The notes: a model not told the origin generated them from the letters alone. Shown: positions 1 through 9,318, counted from the stretch's first letter. The stretch: DNA of 64,000 nt from Staphylococcus sp. ACRSN (GCF_022346615.1 NZ_JAKRNS010000001.1:248001-312000); one strand, 5' to 3'. Made by a program: numbers and translations.

Positions 1-13
1 GAAGGTTATGAAG

Positions 14-997
14 ATGAAAAAGTGCATTCAAGACGTACCTAAAATAGAACTGCATTGCCATTTAGATGGTTCAGTAAGTCGTGACTTGATTAAGCAACTC
101 GCATTTGAACAGCAGATTGTACTCAATGAAGATAATTTGATTGTCAGCGAATCTTGCGAAAGTTTGAACGAATATTTACAATGCTTTGATGAAATACTTA
201 AGGTATTACAAACGAAAGATAGTTTGAAAAGAGCGGTCATAGACGTGACGCAACAAGCAGACCGTGACAATGTGAAATACATAGAAATTCGATTTGCACC
301 TTTCTTTCATATGGATAAAGGTTTGAATTTAACAGAAATCTTTGAAGCAATAGAAGAGGGCGTGGACTCAGCTATTGCTTTAACTGATGTTAAAGTGAAT
401 ATATTGGTTTGTGCCATGCGTCAACAAGAAGCAGAAATAAATGCGACATTATTTGACTATTTACAACAACGTGATAGTCAATTTGTCTGTGGTATTGATT
501 TTGCTGGTCCGGAAGCACCTTTTCCTCCCACAAAAATTGAGTCACAAATACAGTATGGTGTCGATAAAGGTTTTAATTTAACTTTGCATGCAGGTGAATG
601 TGGTTGTGTGCAAAATGTGGTGGAATCAATAAGAATGGGTGCAAAACGCATCGGTCATGGTGTCGCAATTAATCAGGATGAAGCAGTGTTACAAGAAGTG
701 AAAAAGCAAAATATACTGTTAGAAATATGCCCTAAAAGTAATATTCAAACGAAGGCTATACAAGATTTATCTGAATTGAATATGACCTATTTACTGGAAC
801 AAGACATACCGTTTCTAATCAATACAGATAATCGTACGGTTACGCAAACGAGTTTGAATGCTGAATATGAGTTATTAGTAGAGCATGATTTGATCAATAT
901 TCAACAAATAAAAATGATTAATCAAAAGGCTGTAGAATATACATTTATTTCTGATGAAGAGCAACAAGTATTAAAAAATAAGCTATCAAATTCGTAA
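14..997 (+). CDS. add: adenosine deaminase
   Basis: Zinc-dependent amidohydrolase that converts adenosine (or deoxyadenosine) to inosine in purine salvage, in the cytoplasm. The N-terminal HCHLDGS motif supplies the two metal-binding histidines. HAGE in mid-protein and the following HG (in GHGVAI) supply the further metal ligand and catalytic histidine, and INTDN near the C-terminus matches the conserved Asp-Asp region of the family. Length (about 327 residues) fits bacterial Add. Two ATGs lie close together at 8 and 14; GAAGG at bases 1-5 spaces correctly only for the second, so I start at 14. A hairpin terminator follows. Adenine deaminases of the same fold are an alternative, but the motifs fit adenosine deaminase better. 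Confidence 0.88.
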   Translation: MKKCIQDVPKIELHCHLDGSVSRDLIKQLAFEQQIVLNEDNLIVSESCESLNEYLQCFDEILKVLQTKDSLKRAVIDVTQQADRDNVKYIEIRFAPFFHMDKGLNLTEIFEAIEEGVDSAIALTDVKVNILVCAMRQQEAEINATLFDYLQQRDSQFVCGIDFAGPEAPFPPTKIESQIQYGVDKGFNLTLHAGECGCVQNVVESIRMGAKRIGHGVAINQDEAVLQEVKKQNILLEICPKSNIQTKAIQDLSELNMTYLLEQDIPFLINTDNRTVTQTSLNAEYELLVEHDLINIQQIKMINQKAVEYTFISDEEQQVLKNKLSNS

Positions 998-1024
998 CTT
1001 AGCGAAAATTTTAGCATTATATTT

Positions 1025-1062
1025 AACTCTCGAGACTCGAAAGAGAACACGAGGGTTTTTTT
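1025..1062 (+). terminator. terminator of adenosine deaminase gene
   Basis: An 8-bp stem (AACTCTCG / CGAGGGTT, one G-U pair) is followed directly by a run of T. It lies 28 bp after the stop codon. Confidence 0.75.
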
Positions 1063-1368
1063 ATGCAAAAAAGGCATAAAAATACAAAATGTTCATAGGT
1101 TGCATTTGTATATAAAACGAATATTTATTCATATATTGTATGTTCATACATCTGCGTTTTAGGTAGTCCTAAAGTACGATTGAGGTCGGGGTAATATTCT
1201 GTTTTACTATAAATTAAGCGTTATATTATAGAAACTGTCTAGGCACAAAAAATGGAAATCATGTCATTTATTTAGATAGACAGTGGATGTTTCATTTTAT
1301 TGTTTGGCATGCAATGGCGCATCGTATCTCTAAAATGACAACTTAAGCGTAGAAGGGAAAAGAAATAC
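1063..1368. other. intergenic stretch with no gene seen
   Basis: AT-rich, no open frame with a ribosome binding site and no tRNA fold seen. It holds the string TAGGTAGTCCTAAAGTACGA (1160-1179), which closely resembles one upstream of the SEDS gene near 24013 (see findings). Confidence 0.4.
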
Positions 1369-1977
1369 ATGCAAAATTATTGGAAAATATTACCGCCAAG
1401 TGTGTGCTTACTTATCTTAATGATATGTATACATCTAAATTTAACAAATAATGTTGATACAGCAGTGTATCAATGGTTACATCAATCATTGAGTAGTAAT
1501 GTAGTAGAACGTTATCTGAAAATCATTTCGGATGTTTTTTCGCCATTCAATTGTTTGATTTTGATACTACTTATTTTAGCTATCTTATTTTTTGTTAATA
1601 AATTCAAATTTTGGTGGTATGGATTTTGGTGCTTCTGTGTACTACTCATTGGCACATTTTTGAAAAACATTATCCAACGCCCAAGACCGAGTGCATCCTT
1701 TGATGGGTACAGCTTCCCAAGTATGCATGTACTAAGTGTCTGTTTGTTGGTTGTACTTGTATTATTGTTGAAGCGTAACAGTATACTATATGTGTTAAGT
1801 CTGGTATTGGTTATTTCTATTATGATATCTAGAATTTATTTACAAGCACATTATTTTACAGATACTATGGGTAGTCTGTTTGTATTGTGGGCGATGGTTC
1901 AAGCATTGCAAATCGCACGTAAGAGTGATGTGCGGTTTCAAAGTAAGTATTTTAAAGAGCGACTACAACAAAATTAA
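1369..1977 (+). CDS. PAP2-family membrane phosphatase
   Basis: Integral-membrane phosphatidic-acid-phosphatase-like enzyme, probably dephosphorylating a lipid or undecaprenyl pyrophosphate on the outer face of the membrane. All three signature blocks are visible: KNIIQRPRP (C1), SFPSMH (C2, with Met in place of the usual Gly of PSGH) and SRIYLQAHYFTD (C3, with the nucleophilic His and its Asp). About five or six hydrophobic segments span the 202 residues, which is usual for YodM/BcrC-like proteins. The start ATG follows AGAAGGGA. It is monocistronic with its own terminator. Substrate cannot be deduced; undecaprenyl-PP (BcrC role), phosphatidylglycerophosphate (PgpB-like) and phosphatidic acid all remain possible. 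Confidence 0.85.
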   Translation: MQNYWKILPPSVCLLILMICIHLNLTNNVDTAVYQWLHQSLSSNVVERYLKIISDVFSPFNCLILILLILAILFFVNKFKFWWYGFWCFCVLLIGTFLKNIIQRPRPSASFDGYSFPSMHVLSVCLLVVLVLLLKRNSILYVLSLVLVISIMISRIYLQAHYFTDTMGSLFVLWAMVQALQIARKSDVRFQSKYFKERLQQN

Positions 1978-2004
1978 CTAAGTTGATACTAAAATGTAAA
2001 AACC

Positions 2005-2048
2005 TCTCCATCATAGTTATTTAATTAGCTATGATGGAGAATTTTTTT
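2005..2048 (+). terminator. terminator after PAP2 gene
   Basis: An 11-bp perfect stem (CTCCATCATAG / CTATGATGGAG) is followed by AATTTTTTT. Confidence 0.85.
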
Positions 2049-2239
2049 GAATTTATATCTATTTGTATCAGTAAATTAATAGCATATTCGTTGAATTCAT
2101 AGTCAATTGAATTTTACGGAGGTGCTATTATATTTAATTTCTGATAAATAAAATATACACGATTACATTAAACTATATTAGTTACTAATGTTTATAAAGT
2201 TAAATTTCTAATTTAAATGGAATATAAGTAAATTTTTGT

Positions 2240-2268
2240 TTGAAACGCTTTCAAAATAAGATTATAAT
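2240..2268 (+). promoter_or_regulatory. promoter with overlapping CcpA (cre) site for the sugar permease
   Basis: A -35 TTGAAA (2240-2245) and -10 TATAAT (2263-2268) are separated by exactly 17 bp. The element TGAAACGCTTTCAA (2241-2254) covers the -35 box. Read on the minus strand it matches the cre consensus TGWAARCGYTWNCW at all but one position. The position predicts carbon catabolite repression by CcpA. Confidence 0.72.
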
Positions 2269-2299
2269 AAAATAATAAATTTGAAGGGGTTGTAATAAA

Positions 2300-3655
2300 G
2301 TGAAAGTAAATAAAAGTTTAATATTTATATTGGGGGCACTCGGTGGTTTATTGTATGGATATGATAACGGTGTCATTTCTGGTGCGTTACTATTTATACA
2401 TGATGATATTCCATTGAATAGTTTTACAGAGGGGCTAGTAGTAGCATCTATGTTAGTAGGTGCGATTATTGGTGCAGGTAGTAGTGGTCCCTTATCCGAT
2501 AAAATCGGACGACGACGACTTGTATTAATTATTGCAATTGTTTATATTATAGGATCTTTAATTATGGCATTTACACCTAATATGCCTGTTTTAGTATTAG
2601 GTAGATTGATTATTGGTTTAGCAGTAGGTGGTTCAATGGCGACGGTTCCAGTATACTTGTCAGAAATGGCACCTACAGAATACCGTGGTTCTTTGGGTTC
2701 GTTAAACCAATTGATGATTACGATTGGTATATTAGCAGCGTATCTTGTGAATTTTGCATTTTCCGATATAGAAGGTTGGAGATGGATGTTAGGGTTAGCT
2801 GTAGTACCTTCTGTTATCTTATTAGTAGGTATAGCATTTATGCCGGAAAGTCCAAGATGGTTATTAGAACATCGTAGTGAAAAAGCAGCACGTGATGTAA
2901 TGAAGATTACATTTAATAATGAAAAAGAAATTAATACAGAAATAAAAGAGATGAGAGAGATTTCAGCTGTATCTGAATCTACTTGGGCAATTTTAAAATC
3001 ACCATGGTTGAGACCTACATTAATAATTGGTTGTGTATTTGCATTGTTTCAACAAATAGTAGGAATTAATGCCATAATTTTTTATGCACCAACGATATTT
3101 AGTAAAGCAGGATTAGGTGAAGCTACATCTATATTAGGTACGGTTGGTATAGGTACGATTAATGTTATCGTTACTATAATTGCAGTATTTATTGCAGATA
3201 AAATTGATCGTAAGAAATTATTGGTCACTGGTAATATTGGAATGATAGCTTCATTGTTGATTATGGCAATTTTAATATGGACAATTGGTATTGAATCTTC
3301 AGCCATAATAATTATTATTTGTTTGTCATTGTTTATTGTATTCTTTGGAATGACATGGGGTCCTATCCTATGGGTAATGTTGCCAGAAATGTTCCCAATG
3401 CGAGCAAGAGGTGCTGCAACAGGTATGGCAACTTTAGTATTGAATTTTGGTACGTTATTGGTTGCACAGCTCTTCCCAGTGTTAAACGGAGCGTTAAGTA
3501 CAGAGTGGGTATTCTTAATCTTTGCAATTATAGGTGTATTAGCTATGATATTTGTAATTAAATACTTACCAGAAACACGTGGACGTAGTTTAGAAGAAAT
3601 AGAATATGATTTACGTAAAAAAACTTCAGGCGCAAGTCCTTCAGAAATTTCATAA
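2300..3655 (+). CDS. sugar:H+ symporter, MFS sugar-porter family
   Basis: Twelve-helix proton-coupled sugar importer of the XylE/AraE/GlcP type. Family signatures visible are GGLLYGYDNGVISGAL at the N-terminus, SDKIGRRR after helix 2, PVYLSEMAP with EYRG after helix 4, PESPRWLL between the halves, QQIVGINAIIFYAP (the sugar-binding QQxxGxN motif) in helix 7, and the C-terminal PETRGRSLEEIE. The 451-residue length is typical. Translation begins at a GTG preceded by GAAGGGG; no better ATG exists. A cre site over the promoter implies glucose repression, so the substrate is likely a secondary sugar (xylose, arabinose, galactose or similar), not identifiable from sequence alone. Confidence 0.88.
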   Translation: MKVNKSLIFILGALGGLLYGYDNGVISGALLFIHDDIPLNSFTEGLVVASMLVGAIIGAGSSGPLSDKIGRRRLVLIIAIVYIIGSLIMAFTPNMPVLVLGRLIIGLAVGGSMATVPVYLSEMAPTEYRGSLGSLNQLMITIGILAAYLVNFAFSDIEGWRWMLGLAVVPSVILLVGIAFMPESPRWLLEHRSEKAARDVMKITFNNEKEINTEIKEMREISAVSESTWAILKSPWLRPTLIIGCVFALFQQIVGINAIIFYAPTIFSKAGLGEATSILGTVGIGTINVIVTIIAVFIADKIDRKKLLVTGNIGMIASLLIMAILIWTIGIESSAIIIIICLSLFIVFFGMTWGPILWVMLPEMFPMRARGAATGMATLVLNFGTLLVAQLFPVLNGALSTEWVFLIFAIIGVLAMIFVIKYLPETRGRSLEEIEYDLRKKTSGASPSEIS

Positions 3656-3696
3656 AATAGTGATTGTTACATTGATGAACACAGAATATTAGATAA

Positions 3697-3738
3697 AAAA
3701 GCCCTTAAATGAATTTTAAAAATTCTTTTAAGGGCTTT
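3697..3738. terminator. bidirectional terminator between convergent permease genes
   Basis: Long stem AAAAGCCCTTAAA..GAATTTT / AAAATTC..TTTAAGGGCTTTT, with T-tracts in both directions, between the stops of the sugar and amino-acid permease genes. Confidence 0.85.
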
Positions 3739-3755
3739 TATTTTTTAATATATAC

Positions 3756-5126
3756 TCAGGCCTTGTCTTTAATTATTCGGTTCTTTTTGCGTTTGACTCG
3801 CATGTACATCAATATAGTAGCAATGAGCCATATAGGTAAGAAATAAACGGCTTTTCTTGTATCGTCAGAAAAGAATAATAAAACGAAAACAAAAAAGAAA
3901 AATGCAAGGACGGTATAACCTGATATAAAGCCACCTTTTAATTTGAACACATTTTGCTTATGTTCTTTTTTATTTGTATGGGCGTATTTAATATAGGAAA
4001 CTATAATCAAAATCCAAACAAGTAAATACAATACCGTTGAAATTGTTGTAATATAAATAAAAAGTTGCATCGTATTCGGAAAAATATAGTTTAACATTAC
4101 CGCTACTAACAATATAGAGGTTGAAATAAACATCGCTATATGTGGTACGCCATGCTTATTAGTCTTGCCCATTAAAGCTGGTGCTTGTTTGTCTTGTGCT
4201 AAACCATAAAGCATTCTACTATCTGAAAAAATACCACTGTTTGTAGCAGAAGCGGCAGCAGTTAATACTACAAAGTTGATCGCACTAGCTGCAAAAGGTA
4301 TCCCAATAAGCGCGAATACTTGTACAAACGGACTTTTATCGGCTGATATATGGTTCCACGGCGTTATGGACATAATAACGACTAGTGATCCAACATAAAA
4401 TAATAATATTCTAATAGGAACGCTATTAACAGCACGAGGTATAGAAACTTGAGGATTTTTTGTTTCTCCTGCAGTAACCCCAATTAACTCGATACCTATA
4501 AATGAATAGACTGCCATTTGGAATGACATTAAAAAGCCATATGCACCATGAGTGAACACACCATTTTCATATAAATTACTGAAACTAGCAGTGGAATGAT
4601 CAGTTTTAAAGCCTAAAAAAATAAATGCTAAACCGACAATGATTAATACGACGATTGTGACAATTTTAATCATAGAGAACCAAAATTCGATTTCTCCAAA
4701 TAAGTTAGAACCTAATGAGTTAAAAGCCATCAGTAACAGAACGATGAATAAAATTGTAAGCCAGTTTGGTATATTTGATGACCAATAGCTCACATATGAT
4801 CCCATAGCTGTTAAATCGGACATACTTGAAGTAATCCAACTCATCCAGTATGTCCAACCAATCAAGAAACCAGCATAAGGACCAAGTTGGTCATTTGCGA
4901 TATCTACGAACGATTTATATCTAGAATTGCTTAGTAATAATTCTCCCAGTCCCCGCATAAACATGAATAGAACTACACCAATAATTAAATATGTAAAAAT
5001 AATAGATGATCCAGTCAATGAAATTGTTTGACCAGAGCCTAGAAATAAGCCTGTACCAATAGCTCCGCCAATTGCAATTAACTGAATATGTCTATTACTT
5101 AAACCCCTTTGAAGGTGATCTGACAT
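3756..5126 (-). CDS. amino-acid permease (APC superfamily, CycA/AapA-like)
   Basis: Cytoplasmic-membrane amino-acid:proton symporter with about 12 helices. The N-terminal block RGLSNRHIQLIAIGGAIGTG followed by LFLGSG is the hallmark of the amino-acid transporter family that contains the D-serine/D-alanine/glycine carrier CycA and AapA. GWTYWMSW and the conserved ELIGVTAGETKNP loop are also present. I place the start at the ATG encoding MSDHLQRG because AAAGGAGT lies just upstream; the open frame continues 14 codons further without a ribosome site. Length 456 fits the family. D-Ala/D-Ser/Gly is the best substrate guess, with other small neutral amino acids possible. Confidence 0.82.
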   Translation of the reverse strand: MSDHLQRGLSNRHIQLIAIGGAIGTGLFLGSGQTISLTGSSIIFTYLIIGVVLFMFMRGLGELLLSNSRYKSFVDIANDQLGPYAGFLIGWTYWMSWITSSMSDLTAMGSYVSYWSSNIPNWLTILFIVLLLMAFNSLGSNLFGEIEFWFSMIKIVTIVVLIIVGLAFIFLGFKTDHSTASFSNLYENGVFTHGAYGFLMSFQMAVYSFIGIELIGVTAGETKNPQVSIPRAVNSVPIRILLFYVGSLVVIMSITPWNHISADKSPFVQVFALIGIPFAASAINFVVLTAAASATNSGIFSDSRMLYGLAQDKQAPALMGKTNKHGVPHIAMFISTSILLVAVMLNYIFPNTMQLFIYITTISTVLYLLVWILIIVSYIKYAHTNKKEHKQNVFKLKGGFISGYTVLAFFFFVFVLLFFSDDTRKAVYFLPIWLIATILMYMRVKRKKNRIIKDKA

Positions 5127-5501
5127 TAAAATGACTCCTTTGTGTTCAAAGACGTAAGTAATTATCATCTATAATATTTGAAAAATAACTTTATTGCAAA
5201 TTTTAACTAATGCAATTATATAAAATTAATTTATTATCAATTAATAATGATTAAAATGTAATTAGTTTTATTTTGTTCGCTAAAAAGTCCTATTTTATAG
5301 GATTATTCATATTTAGCGCTAATACGATGATTCATTTTTTCAATATAGAATTAAAAATTGAATTGACACTGATTATACAGTAGTGTATCGTACGTTAAAA
5401 CATAGTAAACATATCGGAATAAAAATCAAAGTACTAATTATAATAAGTTATTGATTTTTAAATTGATTGATACTTTGTCTAATATGGCTTAAGGAGGCAT
5501 T
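5127..5501. other. divergent intergenic region with BCCT promoter
   Basis: A 375-bp region between the divergent permease and BCCT genes. It holds a clear plus-strand promoter: TTGACA at 5363-5368, a 17-bp spacer and TATCGT at 5386-5391. Downstream lies a loose inverted repeat (CAAAGTA at 5427-5433, TACTTTG at 5471-5477) that could be an operator or a 5'-leader hairpin. I see no open frame. Confidence 0.5.
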
Positions 5502-7052
5502 ATGAAAACAAAATATAACATAGTTTTTCTAAGCTCTATTGGTATATGTACAGCATTTATTTTATATGGGGCAATTTTCACGAAGCAATTTGAAACTTTT
5601 ACGACTGCCTTGACTCAGTATATTTCTGTTCAATTTAGTTGGTATTATCTTATTTTGGTCGTTATTTTCCTAGTATTGTGTCTATACTTATTATTTTCAA
5701 ATTATAGAGATATTAAATTAGGTAAAGAAGATGAAGAACCAGAGTTTTCATTAATATCATGGTTTTCAATGTTATTTTGTGCAGGTATGGGCATGGGATT
5801 AGTGTTTTGGACCACTTCAGAACCAGTGAGTGATGCATTTATACTTTCACCAGACCACAAAGAGGGTTCTAAAGGAGCGATAGCATCGGCATTGCAATAT
5901 TCCTTTTTCCATTGGGGCATCCATGCTTGGGCAGTCTATTGTATCGTTGCACTTGTCTTTGCGTATTTCAGTTTTTACAAAGGATATCCTGGTTTAGTTA
6001 GTGCGATGTTAAAACCATTGCTAGGAGAGGGCAAGTTACAAGGCTATATAGGAAATGTAAGTGATATATTAGCTGTAATTGCTACAGTAACTGGTGTCGC
6101 TGCAACACTTGGATTTGGAACAGCTCAAATTAATGACGGATTGAATTTTTTATTCGAGGTGCCATCGAATCTATTTGTTCAAACCTTTATTATTATCATG
6201 GCCACAGTAATATTTACGATTTCAGCTTGGTCCGGTATTAGTAAAGGCATCAAACATTTGAGTAATATCAATATGATTTTAGCAGTAATTATACTGGTCG
6301 CCGTATTTATTGTGGGACCAACGCTATACATACTTAATATGTTCACCAATACATTAGGGAACTACATGGCTAATTTTTTAAAAATGAGTTTAAGTCTACC
6401 TTTAGATGCAAATGATAAAAGATTTTCATGGATGAAAAATTGGACTTTGTTCTACTGGGCATGGTGGATTGCATGGTCTCCTTTTGTTGGAATATTTATT
6501 GCACGTATCTCAAAAGGGCGTACAATCAAGGAATTTATATTGGGTGTGTTATTTGTACCAGCGTTCATTTGTTTTGTGTTCTTTGCGGTTTTTGGCGGTG
6601 CTTCACTTTATTTAGAGGCCAACCACATTGCAAAAATTTCATCATTTAATACAGAAACGGCAACATTTGCTGTGCTTGAACATTTTCCATTTGGATTTAT
6701 TTTAAGTATTTTAACTATTATTGTAGTAGCAATATTCTTTATTACTTCTGCTGATTCGGCAACTTATGTATTAGGTATGCTGACTTCTAAAGGTTCTCTT
6801 AATCCATCAGGGTTAATAAAGGTAAGTTGGGGCATTATTTTAGCATTATTTGCAATTATTATGTTCTATACAGGAGGGATGCAATCAATACAAAATTTGA
6901 TGATTATCACAGCATTACCATTTTCAGTAATCATTATCTTGATGCTTATTTCGTTCTTTAAAGTACTCAGTGCAGATCATAAGAAGCAACCCAAGACAAT
7001 TCAAGCAGAAGTATATCAACCATCTGAACGTGTTAAAGAAACTGAAAGCTAG
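5502..7052 (+). CDS. BCCT-family betaine/choline/carnitine transporter
   Basis: Sodium- or proton-coupled importer of a trimethylammonium-type or dimethylsulfonio compound, usually used for osmoprotection. Twelve hydrophobic helices are visible. The glycine-rich stretch CAGMGMGLVFW matches the BCCT substrate/cation site, and the signature block around FYWAWWIAWSPFVGIFIAR in helix 8 carries the Trp residues of the aromatic box. The 516 residues fit the family. The start ATG follows TAAGGAGG. Only 85 bp and no terminator separate it from the flavin monooxygenase gene, so the two are probably co-transcribed, hinting at catabolic uptake rather than pure osmoprotection. OpuD, BetL and CudT-type assignments cannot be told apart here. 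Confidence 0.88.
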   Translation: MKTKYNIVFLSSIGICTAFILYGAIFTKQFETFTTALTQYISVQFSWYYLILVVIFLVLCLYLLFSNYRDIKLGKEDEEPEFSLISWFSMLFCAGMGMGLVFWTTSEPVSDAFILSPDHKEGSKGAIASALQYSFFHWGIHAWAVYCIVALVFAYFSFYKGYPGLVSAMLKPLLGEGKLQGYIGNVSDILAVIATVTGVAATLGFGTAQINDGLNFLFEVPSNLFVQTFIIIMATVIFTISAWSGISKGIKHLSNINMILAVIILVAVFIVGPTLYILNMFTNTLGNYMANFLKMSLSLPLDANDKRFSWMKNWTLFYWAWWIAWSPFVGIFIARISKGRTIKEFILGVLFVPAFICFVFFAVFGGASLYLEANHIAKISSFNTETATFAVLEHFPFGFILSILTIIVVAIFFITSADSATYVLGMLTSKGSLNPSGLIKVSWGIILALFAIIMFYTGGMQSIQNLMIITALPFSVIIILMLISFFKVLSADHKKQPKTIQAEVYQPSERVKETES

Positions 7053-7137
7053 TCACTCATACGCCACTTTTTAATTTAAAAATACTGAATTTTCCGAAAG
7101 TTTATACCTATACATGGGCATGAAAGGGGATTTAATA

Positions 7138-8508
7138 ATGACTAAAAAAATACATTTTAATGCATTTGTACAAAATTCTCCATCACCTTATTCATCGGGG
7201 CTATGGAAGCATGAAAAGGATAGAGGAACTGAGCATAATAAATTAAGTTTTTGGACAAATTTGGCACAAACATTAGAAAAAGGTAAATTTGATTCAATAT
7301 TTATTGCAGATGTTTTAGGTACTTACAATACGTATAATAATTCATTTGATACAGCAGCAAAGTATGCCGTGCAATTACCTTCACATGAGCCAACTGCCAT
7401 TGTATCAGCTATGGCAGCTGCTACCCAGCACATAGGATTTGTACCTACAATTTCTACAACATATAGTCAACCGTATAGTTTGGCTCGTCAATTATCTACC
7501 TTAGATCATCTGACAGATGGACGTATTGGGTGGAACGTTGTGACATCTTATTTAGAAAGTGAAGCGGTAAATTTAGGTTTACCTGAACGATTATCAAAGG
7601 TAGAACGATATAATCGTGCAGATGAATTTCTAGAGGTTGCATATAAATTGTGGGAAGAGAGTTGGGAAGATGGGGCAGTAGTACAAGATGTTTCCACAGA
7701 CACTTACGCAAATCCGAACAAAGTACACGCTGTGACATATCATGGACAATACTTTGATATTGATGGTCCGCATCTTGTGGAACCATCTGCACAACGCACA
7801 CCGGTATTATTTCAAGCAGGTGCATCTGAAAGAGGAAAATCCTTTGCAGCAAAGCATGCAGAAGCAGTGTTTTCTAAACATAACTCATTAGCAGATCTAC
7901 AACAGTTTGTAGATGAGATAGGAACGAAGGCAACAGCATATGGAAGAGGCAAAGGTGATGTTCGAGTCTATCCGATGGTATTACCTATTGTGGGTAAGAC
8001 AGAAGCGGAGGCTTATGAGAAATATAAAGTGTTAGAGTCATATGTTAGTCATGAAGGCGTTGCGACATTATTAAGTGGTCATACGGGTATAGATCTTTCA
8101 CACATAGATCCAGATAGTTATGTGGAAGATATTCAAACAGATGCTATTCAAGTGGATTTAGATTATTATGCAAAAGATACTACAAGAAAGTGGACCTTTA
8201 AAGAAGCATTGAAGCATCATTGTATTGGTAATGGTGCCGCTATATTTATTGGTACTAAAGAACAAGTGGCTGATCAATTTGAAACATGGGCAGTCGAAGG
8301 TGGTGCCTCTGGATTTAATATAACGCAAGCATATAGTCCAGGCACATTTGAAGAACTTATTGATGAAGTTATTCCTGTTTTGCAAAAAAGAGGACTTTAT
8401 AGGACTTCATACGAAGGGACTACCTTACGAGAACATCTATACGGCAAAGGACAGAGTCATATTAGTAAATCACATCCAGCACAAAGAAATAAAAAGGTAA
8501 TCAATTAA
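7138..8508 (+). CDS. LLM-class FMN-dependent monooxygenase (NtaA/SnaA/DszA family)
   Basis: Two-component, reduced-flavin-dependent monooxygenase with the bacterial luciferase TIM-barrel fold. Typical blocks are SPYSSGLWKHEKDR near the N-terminus, FIADVLGTYNTY, DHLTDGRIGWNVVTSY, ADEFLEVAYKLWEESW, and HYHG-type TYHGQYFDIDGPH followed by SPQ-like PSAQRTPVLFQAGAS. All are found in NtaA/DszA/DmoA proteins that oxidise aminopolycarboxylates, sulfones or dimethyl sulfide. I start at the ATG giving MTKKIHFN because AAAGGGGA sits just ahead; an upstream in-frame ATG lacks one. It follows a BCCT transporter gene and ends at a strong terminator. No flavin reductase is adjacent. Exact substrate unknown. 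Confidence 0.82.
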   Translation: MTKKIHFNAFVQNSPSPYSSGLWKHEKDRGTEHNKLSFWTNLAQTLEKGKFDSIFIADVLGTYNTYNNSFDTAAKYAVQLPSHEPTAIVSAMAAATQHIGFVPTISTTYSQPYSLARQLSTLDHLTDGRIGWNVVTSYLESEAVNLGLPERLSKVERYNRADEFLEVAYKLWEESWEDGAVVQDVSTDTYANPNKVHAVTYHGQYFDIDGPHLVEPSAQRTPVLFQAGASERGKSFAAKHAEAVFSKHNSLADLQQFVDEIGTKATAYGRGKGDVRVYPMVLPIVGKTEAEAYEKYKVLESYVSHEGVATLLSGHTGIDLSHIDPDSYVEDIQTDAIQVDLDYYAKDTTRKWTFKEALKHHCIGNGAAIFIGTKEQVADQFETWAVEGGASGFNITQAYSPGTFEELIDEVIPVLQKRGLYRTSYEGTTLREHLYGKGQSHISKSHPAQRNKKVIN

Positions 8509-8565
8509 TAACAAACTAACACTTGCTAAAGGTATGATGAGAATGGGGAATAAATCACCATGCAT

Positions 8566-8605
8566 AAAAAAGAGAGCGAATCTGTAATAGATTTGCTCTC
8601 TTTTT
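8566..8605. terminator. hairpin terminator between monooxygenase and bioW
   Basis: A 17-bp nearly perfect stem (AAAAAGAGAGCGAATCT / AGATTTGCTCTCTTTTT) usable in both directions. It is preceded by GAGAATGGGGAATAAATC, a string shared with the hairpin at 17221 (see findings). Confidence 0.85.
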
Positions 8606-8631
8606 CCAATGTGTAAAATTTATGATGGATA

Positions 8632-9315
8632 TTATAATGGCGTGTTATCGAGAACTTTTTTAGGAATAGTTTCTAAAAAATGACGATATTCGTCTAAATT
8701 AATAGTATCATCCACAAATATGATTCTACCGCCATGTCTTGAATTGCTTTGCTTAATGTTTTTAATTCGATGATAGCCTGTTGATGTGGTTGCGAAATAA
8801 CCAGTTGTATAATTCAAGTCGTCAGAAACGCAAAGCTCAGCAACGACACCTTCAAAACGATTAATACAAGCCGAGATTGCTAAAGCGTCTTGCACTCTAT
8901 CATTATGATGATTGTGTCTTTCAAACATGAAATTAGTGACACGAATACCTCGTAAATCAGAACCATCTAATCGATGCCCATTATTGGATGACAAGACGAT
9001 TGCACCACTATAACTGTTGCTATCTTTGATGTAAGACATTGCTATTTGAAGAACGTCTTCATTAATGTGGACTTGTGCCGCTAAATCACGAATGTTTTCA
9101 TTATTATCATATAAAGGCAAGCTTTCAATAGTTATTAAAGGAAGTGAAACTTTTTCAATTTTTAAATTTAAGAAATCTACTTCGCCGTTTTCATGATTAA
9201 ACCCTTTGTTAAAAAAGTGAAGTAGTTTGTCAGTGATATCTGTTTCGTTACATATGGTTTCTGCACCACTAATATGCTTGTTTTGTTGGCTTGAACGCAT
9301 CTTAATACTATACAT
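8632..9315 (-). CDS. bioW: 6-carboxyhexanoate-CoA ligase (pimeloyl-CoA synthetase)
   Basis: Activates free pimelate with ATP and CoA to pimeloyl-CoA, the substrate of BioF in biotin synthesis. The N-terminal MYSIKMRSSQ..HISGAE block is characteristic of BioW, as are DLRGIRVTNF, the acidic/basic run around ERHNHHNDR, and GGRIIFVD near the C-terminus. Length 227 is typical for the Bacillus/Staphylococcus enzyme. Its ATG lies 3 bp after the bioF stop, with GGAGAT overlapping the end of bioF, so translation is probably coupled. It is the last gene of the bio operon. The ligase implies that this organism uses free pimelate. Confidence 0.85.
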   Translation of the reverse strand: MYSIKMRSSQQNKHISGAETICNETDITDKLLHFFNKGFNHENGEVDFLNLKIEKVSLPLITIESLPLYDNNENIRDLAAQVHINEDVLQIAMSYIKDSNSYSGAIVLSSNNGHRLDGSDLRGIRVTNFMFERHNHHNDRVQDALAISACINRFEGVVAELCVSDDLNYTTGYFATTSTGYHRIKNIKQSNSRHGGRIIFVDDTINLDEYRHFLETIPKKVLDNTPL

Positions 9316-9318
9316 AAT

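Noticed and set aside
1150..1210. Possible tRNA or structured RNA in the GC-richer patch before the PAP2 gene
   Set aside because: No cloverleaf or terminator could be drawn.
2117..2130. CGGAGGTGCTATTAT as a ribosome site upstream of the sugar permease
   Set aside because: No start codon leads to an open frame of more than a few residues.
7496..7852. 118-codon minus-strand open frame inside the monooxygenase gene
   Set aside because: It is antisense to a well-supported gene, has no ribosome site and no family features.
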